Of a stretch of 64,000 nucleotides of DNA, positions 8,707 to 17,656 are shown in pieces. Location: the NCBI RefSeq assembly GCF_014698045.1, contig NZ_JACJSE010000012.1, positions 1 to 64,000 on the forward strand. The letters run 5' to 3'. The notes beneath the pieces are model-generated. The model made no database searches, was not told where the DNA came from, and worked only from the letters and a program-made list of their open reading frames with translations. Source of the stretch: Aulosira sp. FACHB-615 (GTDB lineage: Bacteria; Cyanobacteriota; Cyanobacteriia; Cyanobacteriales; Nostocaceae). The translations under genes and the position numbers were made by a program. The number at the start of each line of letters is the position of its first letter. Position 1 is the first letter of the stretch.

Positions 8707-10434
8707 ATGCTAAGACAATACACTGGCAATACTAAAGCAAAAAATCTAAAGCAGTTTTTCATAACTCTGACCGTTTTAACTCCACTGTTAATTACAATTC
8801 CGGTTTACGCCAGCAAGCCGGAACATATCAAACAACTAATAGATACAAATAACTGTGCGAAATGCGATTTAAGCGGGGCAAATTTTAGCTGGAAAAATTT
8901 GCTGCGTGCTGATTTATCGGACTCAAATTTGGGTGGTGCGGACTTAAGTAATGCAGATTTGAGTGGCGCTAATTTGCGTAATAGTAATTTAAGTAAGGCG
9001 AAACTATCTCGCGCTAATATTTTTCGGGCTAATTTGGATAAGGCCAACTTAAGTGACGCTGATTTGAGTAGCACTAACTTGAGTGGTGCTGATTTGCGGA
9101 ATGCAAATTTAACTCGTGCTGATTTGACGAATGCTGACTTGAGTGGTGCGAATTTAAATGGGGCAAATTTGCAAGATGCTAACTTGCGGGGTGTGCGGTT
9201 TGATAATGTCAACCTCCAAGGTGTGAATTTGAATGGTGTTGATTTAAGTAATGCAGATTTGCGGAATTTTAACTTCCGTGGCGTGTCGCTGAATGGGGTT
9301 AACTTGAGTCGGGTGAATTTGAGTGGTTATAACTTGAGGGGGATAGAACTGAAAAATGCCAATCTCAGTTATGCAAATTTACAAAATGCTGATTTGAGTA
9401 ATGCCAGATTAAATAATACTGATTTGCAAAATGCTAATCTCTACAATGCGAATTTGCAGGGTGCAGATTTGATTGGCAGTAAACTTAACAGTGCGAATTT
9501 GGATAATGCAGATTTAAGGGGTACAAATCTGGATGCTGATAGTTTACCTCAGAATATTCGTGCTGATGCTTTGGATTACAGCCGTTGGGGAAATACACTC
9601 AGTGGTCAGAGAAGATATCAAGGTGCGATCGCCTATTACAACAAAGCGATAGAATTAAATCCTAGAGATGCTCAAATTTATACTAGTCGCGGTTATGCTC
9701 ACAGTAAGTTGAAAAATTACCAAGCTGCGATCGCTGACTACAACAAAGCAATTGAAATTGACCCTAGTTATGCAAAAGCATACAGCAATCGTGGCTTAAC
9801 TCGCATCGAACAAAATGATTATCAAAGTGCGTTAGCTGATTTTGACCAAGCAATTCGCTTCGACCCCAACAATGCGGAGGCTTATAACGGACGCGCCACA
9901 ATTCGCCGCATTCAAAAAGATTATACCGCAGTCATTACCGAAGCTTCCCAAGCCATTAGAATTAATTCTAAATTTGCCGAGGCGTACAATAACCGAGGTT
10001 TAGCGCGGTTTGCTATGCAAGATTATCAAAGCGCGATTCAAGATTATGATAAAGCCATTGATAATTCTAGCGGTTGGGCTTGGGCATATCTGAACCGGGG
10101 ACTTGCTCGCGCCGCCATCAGCCAGCATAAAGATGCAACTAAAGATTTTGACCGCGCTATTGAAATTGATGAGAATTATACCGAAGCTTATTATCAACGC
10201 AGCGTTGCCCGATTTAATCGTAAACGATATGAGGATGCAATTAAAGATTGCGATCGCGTCATTCAACGAGACCCCAATTATGCCGCAGCTTATGAAAACA
10301 AGGGCAATTCTTTATTAGCACTGAAAAAGAAAGCGGAAGCAAAACTCGCCTTTGAACAAGCGATGAAAATCTACGCTCAAAAACAAGATAACCCTAGTTT
10401 AGAAAGATTACAGCAAATCGTTGCTGGATTGTAG
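8707..10434 (+). CDS. Secreted pentapeptide-repeat plus TPR protein
   Basis: 575 residues. A signal peptide (about 1-36, ending PVYA) is followed by a CxxC pair (NNCAKCDLSGANF) that opens a long run of A(D/N)LxN/S pentapeptides (about 50-280, more than 40 units), which fold as a right-handed beta helix. From about 290 to 570 there are eight or so TPR units (YNKAIELNPRDAQIYTSRGYAHSKLKNYQAAI and so on). The combination is common in cyanobacteria, but the role is unknown; both modules bind proteins. The repetitive codons create long spurious open frames on the other strand. Export to the periplasm or thylakoid lumen is inferred from the signal peptide. Confidence 0.75.
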   Translation: MLRQYTGNTKAKNLKQFFITLTVLTPLLITIPVYASKPEHIKQLIDTNNCAKCDLSGANFSWKNLLRADLSDSNLGGADLSNADLSGANLRNSNLSKAKLSRANIFRANLDKANLSDADLSSTNLSGADLRNANLTRADLTNADLSGANLNGANLQDANLRGVRFDNVNLQGVNLNGVDLSNADLRNFNFRGVSLNGVNLSRVNLSGYNLRGIELKNANLSYANLQNADLSNARLNNTDLQNANLYNANLQGADLIGSKLNSANLDNADLRGTNLDADSLPQNIRADALDYSRWGNTLSGQRRYQGAIAYYNKAIELNPRDAQIYTSRGYAHSKLKNYQAAIADYNKAIEIDPSYAKAYSNRGLTRIEQNDYQSALADFDQAIRFDPNNAEAYNGRATIRRIQKDYTAVITEASQAIRINSKFAEAYNNRGLARFAMQDYQSAIQDYDKAIDNSSGWAWAYLNRGLARAAISQHKDATKDFDRAIEIDENYTEAYYQRSVARFNRKRYEDAIKDCDRVIQRDPNYAAAYENKGNSLLALKKKAEAKLAFEQAMKIYAQKQDNPSLERLQQIVAGL

Positions 10435-10456
10435 GGAATACATAAAAGTATGAAGA

Positions 10457-10515
10457 AACGAACCGCAAAGGACGCATAGACGCGATAGCGGCTTCCCGCA
10501 GGGTAGGACGCAAAG
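10457..10515. repeat. 59-bp dispersed repeat, inverted copy at 15625-15683
   Basis: Nearly identical, in inverted orientation, to 15625-15683 (a few substitutions). It contains the core gcggcttcccgcagggta that appears twice in the element at 20942-21086. Confidence 0.6.
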
Positions 10516-10544
10516 TTATAAGAGTTTAAGAGATTTCTTGCATA

Positions 10545-10627
10545 TAGCGACTGAAGTCGCGGCTACACAGACAAAACCATTGATTTTACTTGAGTCCGCC
10601 TTCGCGGACTTTGTTTTTATAGCCGCG
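10545..10627. repeat. Nested hairpins, possible terminator, downstream of the TPR gene
   Basis: gcgac-tgaa-gtcgc (10547-10560) is followed by agtccgc-cttc-gcggact (10593-10610) and a T-rich run (ttgttttta), which is a good rho-independent terminator on the plus strand. Outer arms gcggcta (10559-10565) and tagccgc (10620-10626) can also pair. Confidence 0.5.
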
Positions 10628-10660
10628 AATTCCATTTGTTGGGACTATGTGCTTCTCCCT

Positions 10661-10696
10661 CCCCTTGTCCCCCTTGTCCTCCTTGTCTCCCTTATC
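10661..10696. repeat. Nonamer short tandem repeat (4 units)
   Basis: Four 9-base units: ccccttgtc, ccccttgtc, ctccttgtc, tcccttatc. This is the reverse complement of the gacaagggg family seen at 35792-35872, 30397-30432 and 51510-51536. Confidence 0.7.
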
Positions 10697-10830
10697 TCAC
10701 CCCCTCCGCGCCTCTGCGTCTCTGCGTGAGACAAAAAACCGAGTTCCCGCATTTCTCATGTGAGAGAGATGCTGAGATTTCTATATATTGAGATTATAGA
10801 AATATTGAGAACACAAATTTGGCTGCCACA

Positions 10831-13827
10831 ATGCTTTGGAAATGGTGCTTGAGACTCTTCGTAATACTCTTGGGACTGTGGCTGTTATTAGATTTCGCTT
10901 CCCGTCTAGGCGCAGAGATTTTTTGGTTTCAAGAAGTCGGTTATTTACAAGTATTCTTATTAAGGTTAGTTACTAAGGTTAGTTTAGTATTATTTGTCAC
11001 GGTTGTCAGTGCAGTCTATCTATGGGGGAATTTATGGTTAGCACAAAAGCTAAAATATCCCGCATCTTTGAAAATTGCTCAAATTAAGCGTGAAGAAGCT
11101 GGATTGAGTGCAGAGTTAAAAAATCTGCTCAGTCCGCAATATGCAAAATATGATAACAGTCAAATTACTTACACTGGTGTATTACCAATTAAATTGCGCT
11201 GGCTGCTACCTGTAGTTGTTATCTTCAGCTTGTTGGTGGGGTTAATGTTGGCGCACTACGGTCAAATTTCCTTCGCTTATTGGCAAGCTTCGGCTAACAA
11301 AGCTAGTTTACCTGTGATTTCGTTGTTTCGCCTAGAAACAATTTGGGCGTTGGGTAGGCAAATTACAACTCAGATTTTATATGTTGCTTTAGTTGGGGGT
11401 GTAGCGATCGCTATTTTAATGTATCCACGCTGGTTATTAACAGCGATCGCCGGGACATTTAGTATTTTATTTGGTTGGATAATGCACCAGAACTGGGGAA
11501 AGGTTCTGCAATATTTTTATCCCACAAGTTTTAATTACTCTGAGCCATTATTTAACCAAGATATTAGTTTCTACATCTTTTCTCTACCAGTTTGGGAATT
11601 GATGGAACTCTGGTTAATGGGTTTATGTTTATTTGGGTTCCTCGCCGTTAGTCTTACCTATCTGCTTTCGGCGGAGAGTTTAAGTCAGGGAATTTTCCCA
11701 GGGTTTTCATCCCAGCAGCAGCGTCATTTGTATGGGGTGGGTGGCTTGTTAATGCTAGTCGTCGCCTGGAGTTATTGGCTGAGTCGGTACGAACTGGTTT
11801 ATTCTCAACAAGGTGTGAGTTATGGCGCTAGTTATACCGATGTGACAACTCAGTTACCAGCTTACACCTTGTTGTGTGTGTTAGCAGTGGCGATCGCATT
11901 TTACCTGTTGGGGCGGACAATTTTCTGGCGACCAAAATCAACCTATCGCAAATTTGTAGGTTACGGGTTAAGCGTTTATTTATTGATAGCTGTTGCATCT
12001 GGCGTGATTTTACCCCAGGTAGTGCAGTATTTAATCGTGCAGCCCAACGAATTGCAGCGAGAAGAACCTTACATCAAAAGGTCTATTGCTTTGACTCGCC
12101 AAGCTTTTGATTTAGAAGCCATTGACGCAAGAACTTTTAACCCCCAAGGAACTTTAACCGAAGCTGATATTAAAGCTAATGACTCGACAATTCGCAATAT
12201 TCGCCTGTGGGATCAGCGTCCACTTTTAGATACTAACCGCCAATTGCAACAAATTCGTCCTTACTATCGCTTTCCGGGTGCAGATATTGATCGTTATACT
12301 TTAGCAAGTGACGCAATTGAACAACCTCCAACAACTAATACAACACCCACAGAATTAATAGAACGGCGACAAGTTTTAATTGCAGCGCGAGAATTAGATT
12401 ATGGTGCTGTACCCCAACAAGCGCAGACATGGGTAAACCGTCATTTAATTTATACACATGGTTATGGATTTACATTGAGTCCTGTAAATACAGTTGCGCC
12501 TGGGGGACTACCAGAATATTTTGTCAAAGATATTGCTGGGACTGCGAATGGCGCTCTCACAACTTCTAGTGCTGCAATTCGAGATAGCATCCCCATTGGT
12601 TTACCCCGGATTTATTACGGAGAAATTACGAACACTTATGTAATGACTGGTACAAGAGTCAGAGAATTAGATTATCCTAGCGGCAGTGATAACGCTTACA
12701 ACATCTACGATGGTTCAGGTGGCATTTCTATCGGTTCTCTGTGGCGGCGTTGGCTATTTGCAATGTATTTAAAAGATTGGCAAATGTTGTTTACGCGGGA
12801 CTTTTTACCAGAAACCAAGGTATTATTTCGCCGCAATATCAATCAACGTATTCGCGCTATTGCACCTTTTTTAAAATTTGATAGTGACCCTTACTTAGTC
12901 GCGGCTGATCCTCGCATTGGTACTGGGTTTCCTGGTGTCAACAATAACCTATTTTGGATTGTTGATGCTTATACAACAAGCGATCGCTATCCTTATTCTG
13001 ACCCAAATAACGATGGAATTAACTATATTCGTAACTCTGTTAAAGTCGTGATTGATGCTTACAACGGTACAGTTAATTTTTACATTGCTGACTCTCAAGA
13101 TCCCATTATTCAAACATGGGCTAACATCTTTCCCAAGATGTTTAAACCTCTGAGTGCTATGCCAGCCACCATCCGCAATCATATCCGCTATCCAGTGGAC
13201 TTTTTTCAAATTCAAGCGGAACGGTTGATGACTTATCACATGACAGACCCCCAGGTATTTTACAACCGCGAAGACCAATGGCAAATTCCCAACGAAATTT
13301 ATGGTGATAAAGCGCGACCAGTGGAGGCATATTATTTAATTACTAGTCTGCCGACTGTTCCCTTTGAAGAATTTATCTTACTGTTACCCTACACTCCCAG
13401 ACAACGGACAAATTTAATTGCTTGGTTAGCGGCGCGATCAGATGGTGATAATTACGGTAAGTTATTGTTATATATCTTTCCCAAAGAGCGCCTAGTCTAC
13501 GGTACAGAACAAATTGAAGCACGCATTAACCAAGATCCTGTAATTTCTCAGCAAATTTCTTTATGGAATCGTCAAGGTTCTAAAGCAACTCAAGGAAATT
13601 TGTTAGTTATTCCCATCCAGCAATCATTATTGTACGTCGAACCAATATATTTAGAAGCAACTCAAAATAGTTTGCCCACATTAGTAAGGGTAGTTGTTGC
13701 CTACGAAAATCGCATTGTCATGGCGCAAACTCTAGAACAAGCACTAAAAGCCATCTTTCAACCAGAAGTTACACCAGAACCTGCTATTGTGCGCCCCTTT
13801 GAAGAAGGAAATTCACCTAGCCAGTAA
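10831..13827 (+). CDS. UPF0182 family membrane protein
   Basis: 998 residues from the ATG at 10831; a TTG four codons upstream is possible. The first 400 residues hold about seven membrane helices (for example LRLFVILLGLWLLLDFA, VSLVLFVTVVSAVYLWGNLW, YTLLCVLAVAIAFYLLG). The large C-terminal part is soluble and carries the family signatures PYYRFPGADIDRYTL, YGEITNTYVMTGTRVRELDYP, FWIVDAYTTSDRYPYSDP and RIVMAQTLEQAL. Length and order fit the UPF0182 family, whose function is unknown. Flanked by repeat-rich gaps on both sides, so probably monocistronic. Confidence 0.85.
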   Translation: MLWKWCLRLFVILLGLWLLLDFASRLGAEIFWFQEVGYLQVFLLRLVTKVSLVLFVTVVSAVYLWGNLWLAQKLKYPASLKIAQIKREEAGLSAELKNLLSPQYAKYDNSQITYTGVLPIKLRWLLPVVVIFSLLVGLMLAHYGQISFAYWQASANKASLPVISLFRLETIWALGRQITTQILYVALVGGVAIAILMYPRWLLTAIAGTFSILFGWIMHQNWGKVLQYFYPTSFNYSEPLFNQDISFYIFSLPVWELMELWLMGLCLFGFLAVSLTYLLSAESLSQGIFPGFSSQQQRHLYGVGGLLMLVVAWSYWLSRYELVYSQQGVSYGASYTDVTTQLPAYTLLCVLAVAIAFYLLGRTIFWRPKSTYRKFVGYGLSVYLLIAVASGVILPQVVQYLIVQPNELQREEPYIKRSIALTRQAFDLEAIDARTFNPQGTLTEADIKANDSTIRNIRLWDQRPLLDTNRQLQQIRPYYRFPGADIDRYTLASDAIEQPPTTNTTPTELIERRQVLIAARELDYGAVPQQAQTWVNRHLIYTHGYGFTLSPVNTVAPGGLPEYFVKDIAGTANGALTTSSAAIRDSIPIGLPRIYYGEITNTYVMTGTRVRELDYPSGSDNAYNIYDGSGGISIGSLWRRWLFAMYLKDWQMLFTRDFLPETKVLFRRNINQRIRAIAPFLKFDSDPYLVAADPRIGTGFPGVNNNLFWIVDAYTTSDRYPYSDPNNDGINYIRNSVKVVIDAYNGTVNFYIADSQDPIIQTWANIFPKMFKPLSAMPATIRNHIRYPVDFFQIQAERLMTYHMTDPQVFYNREDQWQIPNEIYGDKARPVEAYYLITSLPTVPFEEFILLLPYTPRQRTNLIAWLAARSDGDNYGKLLLYIFPKERLVYGTEQIEARINQDPVISQQISLWNRQGSKATQGNLLVIPIQQSLLYVEPIYLEATQNSLPTLVRVVVAYENRIVMAQTLEQALKAIFQPEVTPEPAIVRPFEEGNSPSQ

Positions 13828-14007
13828 TATTATGACATGCAACGTCTCGAAAATTTTGGCAGCAATTTAGGATCAATTTCATTCAATTGTTAAATATCTG
13901 CCATGCACCATCAACAAATTCATGATATTTATGGAAAGCATGAGTTGTTGTGATTCTGACTGAGAAGCAAAGTTATATTCTTGCTTGGTTATTCATGCTT
14001 ACCCTTG

Positions 14008-14107
14008 ATACTAAGTTGCGTTCCAACATAATTTCTGACTCCCCATTCTCACCCCAGGTAGAGACGTTATACACAACGCCTCTACCACTTTGACTGCAAC
14101 TTAGTAT
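14008..14107. repeat. MITE-like 100-bp inverted-repeat element upstream of corA
   Basis: Perfect 12-base terminal inverted repeats atactaagttgc (14008-14019) and gcaacttagtat (14096-14107). An internal hairpin gtagagacgtt / aacgcctctac has one mismatch. It ends 16 bases before the corA start, so it may add structure to that leader or carry its promoter. Confidence 0.6.
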
Positions 14108-14123
14108 GAATTAGGAATGCTAT

Positions 14124-15104
14124 ATGCTAACGCTGCTGACATTTTCTCAGAACCACGTAGAAATATTTTCCGGTAAAGATGTTAATGCCATCCTAAAAAG
14201 AATTGATGGTTCGCATAATATTTGGTTACGCTGTCTTCATTTCCGCGATCGCACCGGAACCGCTAAAATTATTAACCACTTTCACCTCGACCCATCCCGC
14301 ATCGACATGATTTTTAACCATTCCTTCACCGGAATTGACGAAGACATGGAAGATTGCTTATTTGATGGCTATGAAATTTTAACTCACCAAATCAAAAATC
14401 GGGAATTTCAAGTGGCGCGGGGGAGTATTATTTTAGGGCGTAACTTTATTATTACCTTTGAAACCACAGAAATTAAAGTTTTAACTTTATTACTAAATAA
14501 TATTCAAAAACGCCACATAGAAATTCAAAGCTGGGGAGTAGATTACCTTTTATATTTAATTTCCAAAGATATCTTAAATAATTACCATACTGTATTTGAT
14601 TATATTTCGCGGCAACTTGATGATTTAGAAGATGAAGTCTTAGCCAATTCTGGCAATGAAACAACTTATCAAAAAATTGCTGCTATGAGACAGTCTACAC
14701 GTTCTGGGCGGCGCAATTTTCAAAATCTCAAATCACTGCTGGCAATGATGAATTATGATGATATTCAATGGATTAGCCAACCAGTCAAAGAATTATTTCA
14801 TCAAGAATTAGGATATCAAATCGATAACCTCTGGCAAGAATATCAAGCATTACGGGCTTGGATGTCAGAATTAATGGAAATTCAACGCGATAACATCGCC
14901 AGTAAAACCAGTGAACGCATTAATCGCTTAACTATTCTTTCCACAACATTCTTACCCATCACCTTTATTACTGGCTTTTATGGCATGAACTTTAAATACA
15001 TGCCAGAGTTAGAACAACCTTGGGCTTATCCACTAGTAATTAGTATCATACTATTGATTGTGATTTTTAGTATTACCTTTGCTAAACGGCAACGTTTGTT
15101 GTAA
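14124..15104 (+). CDS. corA: CorA-type divalent cation (Mg2+/Co2+) transporter
   Basis: 326 residues. A large N-terminal cytoplasmic domain, a long helix region (about 180-280, QKIAAMRQSTRSGRRNFQNLKSLLAMM), and two C-terminal membrane helices: the first (LTILSTTFLPITFITGFYGMNF) ends with the diagnostic YGMN motif of the pore entrance, the second is WAYPLVISIILLIVIFSITF. The tail KRQRLL is the usual basic end. CorA works as a homopentamer in the inner membrane. The N-terminal domain is only loosely like that of canonical CorA, so ion preference is not certain. A terminator hairpin lies 40 bases after the stop. Confidence 0.85.
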   Translation: MLTLLTFSQNHVEIFSGKDVNAILKRIDGSHNIWLRCLHFRDRTGTAKIINHFHLDPSRIDMIFNHSFTGIDEDMEDCLFDGYEILTHQIKNREFQVARGSIILGRNFIITFETTEIKVLTLLLNNIQKRHIEIQSWGVDYLLYLISKDILNNYHTVFDYISRQLDDLEDEVLANSGNETTYQKIAAMRQSTRSGRRNFQNLKSLLAMMNYDDIQWISQPVKELFHQELGYQIDNLWQEYQALRAWMSELMEIQRDNIASKTSERINRLTILSTTFLPITFITGFYGMNFKYMPELEQPWAYPLVISIILLIVIFSITFAKRQRLL

Positions 15105-15143
15105 ACATAGCAATCCTTTAAATTTGTGAAAATCAAAAGGCTC

Positions 15144-15180
15144 AGATACCCGACTTCTTAAAGAAGTCGGGTATCTTTTG
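15144..15180 (+). terminator. Terminator of corA; palindrome of a dispersed family
   Basis: Perfect 16-bp arms (15144-15159 and 15161-15176) around a one-base centre, with core cgacttctt/aagaagtcg, followed by ttttg. A sister hairpin with a compensating base-pair change sits at 25773-25805. Confidence 0.75.
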
Positions 15181-15214
15181 GTTTACAAACGTTTTAAAAA
15201 TACTATATACAGCC

Positions 15215-15349
15215 CAATACGGTTCAGTTAGTGAAATTTAAACATTGCAGATCCCCCTAAATCCCCCTTAAAAAGGGGGACTTTGATTCTAGTTCCCCCC
15301 TTTTTCAAGGGGGGTTAGGGGGGATCAAAACCTTAACTGAACCGTATTG
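15215..15349. mobile_element. 135-bp MITE with 16-bp inverted ends and 10-bp target duplication
   Basis: Ends are caatacggttcagtta (15215-15230) and taactgaaccgtattg (15334-15349), perfectly inverted. Both flanks carry atatacagcc (15205-15214 and 15350-15359), a perfect 10-bp direct repeat, as left by transposition. The interior is a second inverted repeat of ccccctaaatcccccttaaa type and has no open frame. A relative with the same ends is at 61540-61696, and a decayed end is at 41509-41524. A transposase acting in trans is presumed; none is in the window. Confidence 0.8.
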
Positions 15350-15430
15350 ATATACAGCCTTTCCTAGTCTGCTGATGTACAAATTTATCTGCGTCCATCT
15401 GCGGTTAATTATTCTTGCTTGTACTTCACT
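15350..15430. repeat. Dispersed repeat shared with 25509-25610
   Basis: Begins atatacagcctttcctagt and contains tctgcgtccatctgcggttaat, matching in part (and inverted in its second half) the sequence at 25509-25610. It appears to be the older element into which the 15215-15349 MITE inserted. Confidence 0.45.
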
Positions 15431-15483
15431 AAAATAAAAAACACTATAGGAATCCGATTTAATTTCTGAATCTATTTGTGTAG

Positions 15484-15527
15484 GCAGGGAGTAGGGAATG
15501 GGGAGTAGGGAGTAGGAAAGCAGCCTG
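15484..15527. repeat. Short G-rich tandem repeat
   Basis: Heptamer-like units ggggagt / agggagt / agggaat. On the complementary strand they are ccc(c/t)act-type units like the array at 35899-36024. Confidence 0.5.
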
Positions 15528-15571
15528 ATCTGAGTGTACTGATTTTTTTCATAAATCAAATATGAGTCCTA

Positions 15572-15813
15572 TATAGCAATCCTAAATCATTTATGAAATA
15601 TCCTTTCTTTTCCTTCCTCTGCTTCTTTGTGTCCTACCCTGCGGGAAGCCGCTATCGCGTCTATGCGTCCTTTGTGGTTCGTTAAAAAGAATACTTTTTC
15701 ACAACTCATACCAATTCGCAATTCGCAATTAATAAATCTAGCTCCAGTAATACTTTCCTGATTTCTATCTGTCGCATTCTTTTCTTAAATTGGTATCAGA
15801 TAGGATTGCTATA
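15572..15813. repeat. MITE-like element with 13-bp inverted ends
   Basis: tatagcaatccta (15572-15584) and taggattgctata (15801-15813) are perfect inverted repeats. The interior includes the 59-bp repeat at 15625-15683. A shorter relative with the same ends lies at 30366-30468, and a related end is near 51571. Confidence 0.6.
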
Positions 15814-15880
15814 TCAAGCATCGCAGTAAATTTAGGATTTACACAGAGAGATTCATTCAAACAAACTATCTAATCATGAA

Positions 15881-17248
15881 TTAAGCATTTAGCGGCTGTC
15901 TATTGTTAGCTGGGGTGTAATGATTTCTATGACTGCTATCTTCAAATTGAGCGAATGCTAAAGCTTCTTTTTCGGTAATTAATCTGGCGCTACGTCTGCG
16001 GGTGAGGTAGTTCCATCCCCACTGAATCATGACTAAGACTTTACTATCAAACTCAATCAAGAAGTAGATATGAATTAATAGCCAGAATACCCATGCAGAG
16101 AAACCTTTTAACTTAATCAACCCTATGTCTACAACGGCTGAATTTTTGCCAATCATGGCTAGGTTGCCATAATCAGTATATTTAAATGGTTGCAGAGTTT
16201 TACCGCACAGACGTTTTTGAATCAATGCGGCGACATATTCACCTTCTTGTTTAGCGACGGGTGCGACTCCAGGGAGGGGTTGACCATTTTGGTGGGAGAA
16301 GTTGGCTAAGTCACCCACAACGAAAATATTCTTGTATCCTTTAATGCTTAAGTCTGGTTCAACAATCACTCGTCCACTGCGATCGCATTCTACACCAGTT
16401 TTTTCGGCTAATACTTTACCCATTGGTGAACCTTGCACGCCTGCTGCCCATAATACAGTTTTGGCGGCAACTTCTTTGAACTCATCACCTTGTTTCAGGG
16501 TAATGATATCGTTTTCAATGTTTGTGACTCTGGTTTTTTTCTGAACAACTACACCCAGTTTTGTTAAGGATGCTTCCGCTTCTTGGGATAACTCTGGCGC
16601 AAGGGCGGGAAGGATGCGATCGCCACCTTGTAGTAGTAAAATTCTAGTCTCTGAGGTATTGATGTTGCGGAAGTCTTCTTGTAAGGTTTTATATGCTAAT
16701 TCTGCGATCGCACCTGCTAATTCTACCCCGGTAGGGCCTGCACCCACAATCACGAAAGTCAATAAAGCACGGCGTTTTTCAGGATCAGTTTCATGTTCTG
16801 CGGCTTCAAAGGCTTTAAATATCCGGCGACGCATTTCTATCGCATCTTCTACGGTTTTCAAACTAGGTGCAACTTCTCTCCAGTCATCTTTACCAAAGTA
16901 AGAATGCTTTGCACCTGTAGCAACAATTAATGTGTCATATTTAATTGTTCTTTCACTGAGAATCACTTCTTGGGTTGCGGGATTAATATCATTTACCTCT
17001 CCCATCACCACTTTCGTATTTTTACTTTTGCTGAGTATAGAACGCAATGGTGCAGAAATGTCAGCCGGTGACAACGCACCTGTCGCAACTTGATATAAAA
17101 GTGGCTGAAATAAATGGAAATTTCGTTTATCGATGAGAGTAACATTTACATTAGCTTTGGCAAGTGCCTTTGCTGCATAAAGTCCACCAAAGCCACCACC
17201 AACTATGACAACCTGATGTGGTTGATGATTCTCAAGTGAAGCTTGCAT
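15881..17248 (-). CDS. Type II NAD(P)H:quinone oxidoreductase (NDH-2)
   Basis: 455-residue flavoprotein. The FAD-binding Rossmann motif VVIVGGGFGGLYAAKAL (13-29) and the NAD-binding motif FVIVGAGPTGVELAGAIAEL (about 165-184) are intact, as are FQPLLYQVATGALSPADI and the second FAD motif NIFVVGDLA. The C-terminus (GFSAWVFWLLIHIYFLIEF, then WNYLTRRRSARLI) is the amphipathic or hydrophobic region by which NDH-2 sits on the membrane. It passes electrons from NAD(P)H to quinone without pumping protons. It differs from the second, shorter NDH-2-like gene at 52225. The upstream gap of about 400 bases probably holds its promoter. Confidence 0.88.
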   Translation of the reverse strand: MQASLENHQPHQVVIVGGGFGGLYAAKALAKANVNVTLIDKRNFHLFQPLLYQVATGALSPADISAPLRSILSKSKNTKVVMGEVNDINPATQEVILSERTIKYDTLIVATGAKHSYFGKDDWREVAPSLKTVEDAIEMRRRIFKAFEAAEHETDPEKRRALLTFVIVGAGPTGVELAGAIAELAYKTLQEDFRNINTSETRILLLQGGDRILPALAPELSQEAEASLTKLGVVVQKKTRVTNIENDIITLKQGDEFKEVAAKTVLWAAGVQGSPMGKVLAEKTGVECDRSGRVIVEPDLSIKGYKNIFVVGDLANFSHQNGQPLPGVAPVAKQEGEYVAALIQKRLCGKTLQPFKYTDYGNLAMIGKNSAVVDIGLIKLKGFSAWVFWLLIHIYFLIEFDSKVLVMIQWGWNYLTRRRSARLITEKEALAFAQFEDSSHRNHYTPANNRQPLNA

Positions 17249-17656
17249 AATTAATATTCCCTTGGGTTAAGAGTTTTGTAATCATTCTTAACTAAGGTGT
17301 AACAAATTCCTGAGATTTATGACAGTGTGTGTTGAACAGTTAGAAAAATAATTGAATTGACCAAAGTTACGAATCATCAGAATGCAGATGAGCAAGTTTA
17401 AGCAATCATCTTGCAAGCCTTATTTTGTAGGCATTATCTAAAATCCAGCAGTAGGTATAATTAATCAATTAGTGATGGTTATCAGAGCAATCAATTTGTG
17501 TTTATTGAGAATGAGTGACTAAATAAATCAGTCGATCAATAGTGAGTGAATACTCTTGCAAATATGAAGAATTAAATATTGATTCAAATTATACATAGAG
17601 CTAGATTTATTAATTGCGTTAGCGAGGAACGAGCGTCATTGCGAATTGGTATTATT
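17249..17656. other. Intergenic region upstream of the NDH-2 gene
   Basis: 408 bases of A/T-rich DNA between hpnB and the NDH-2 gene, both on the minus strand. The only repeat-like part is near 17616-17651 (gcgttagcgaggaacgagcgt, ttgcgaattggtat), fragments common in these genomes. No gene seen. Confidence 0.4.

Noticed and set aside
8805..9212. Long open frame on the minus strand inside the pentapeptide-repeat gene
   Set aside because: A shadow produced by repetitive codons; composition (Lys/Leu/Ala/Phe-rich repeats) is a mirror of the real repeats.
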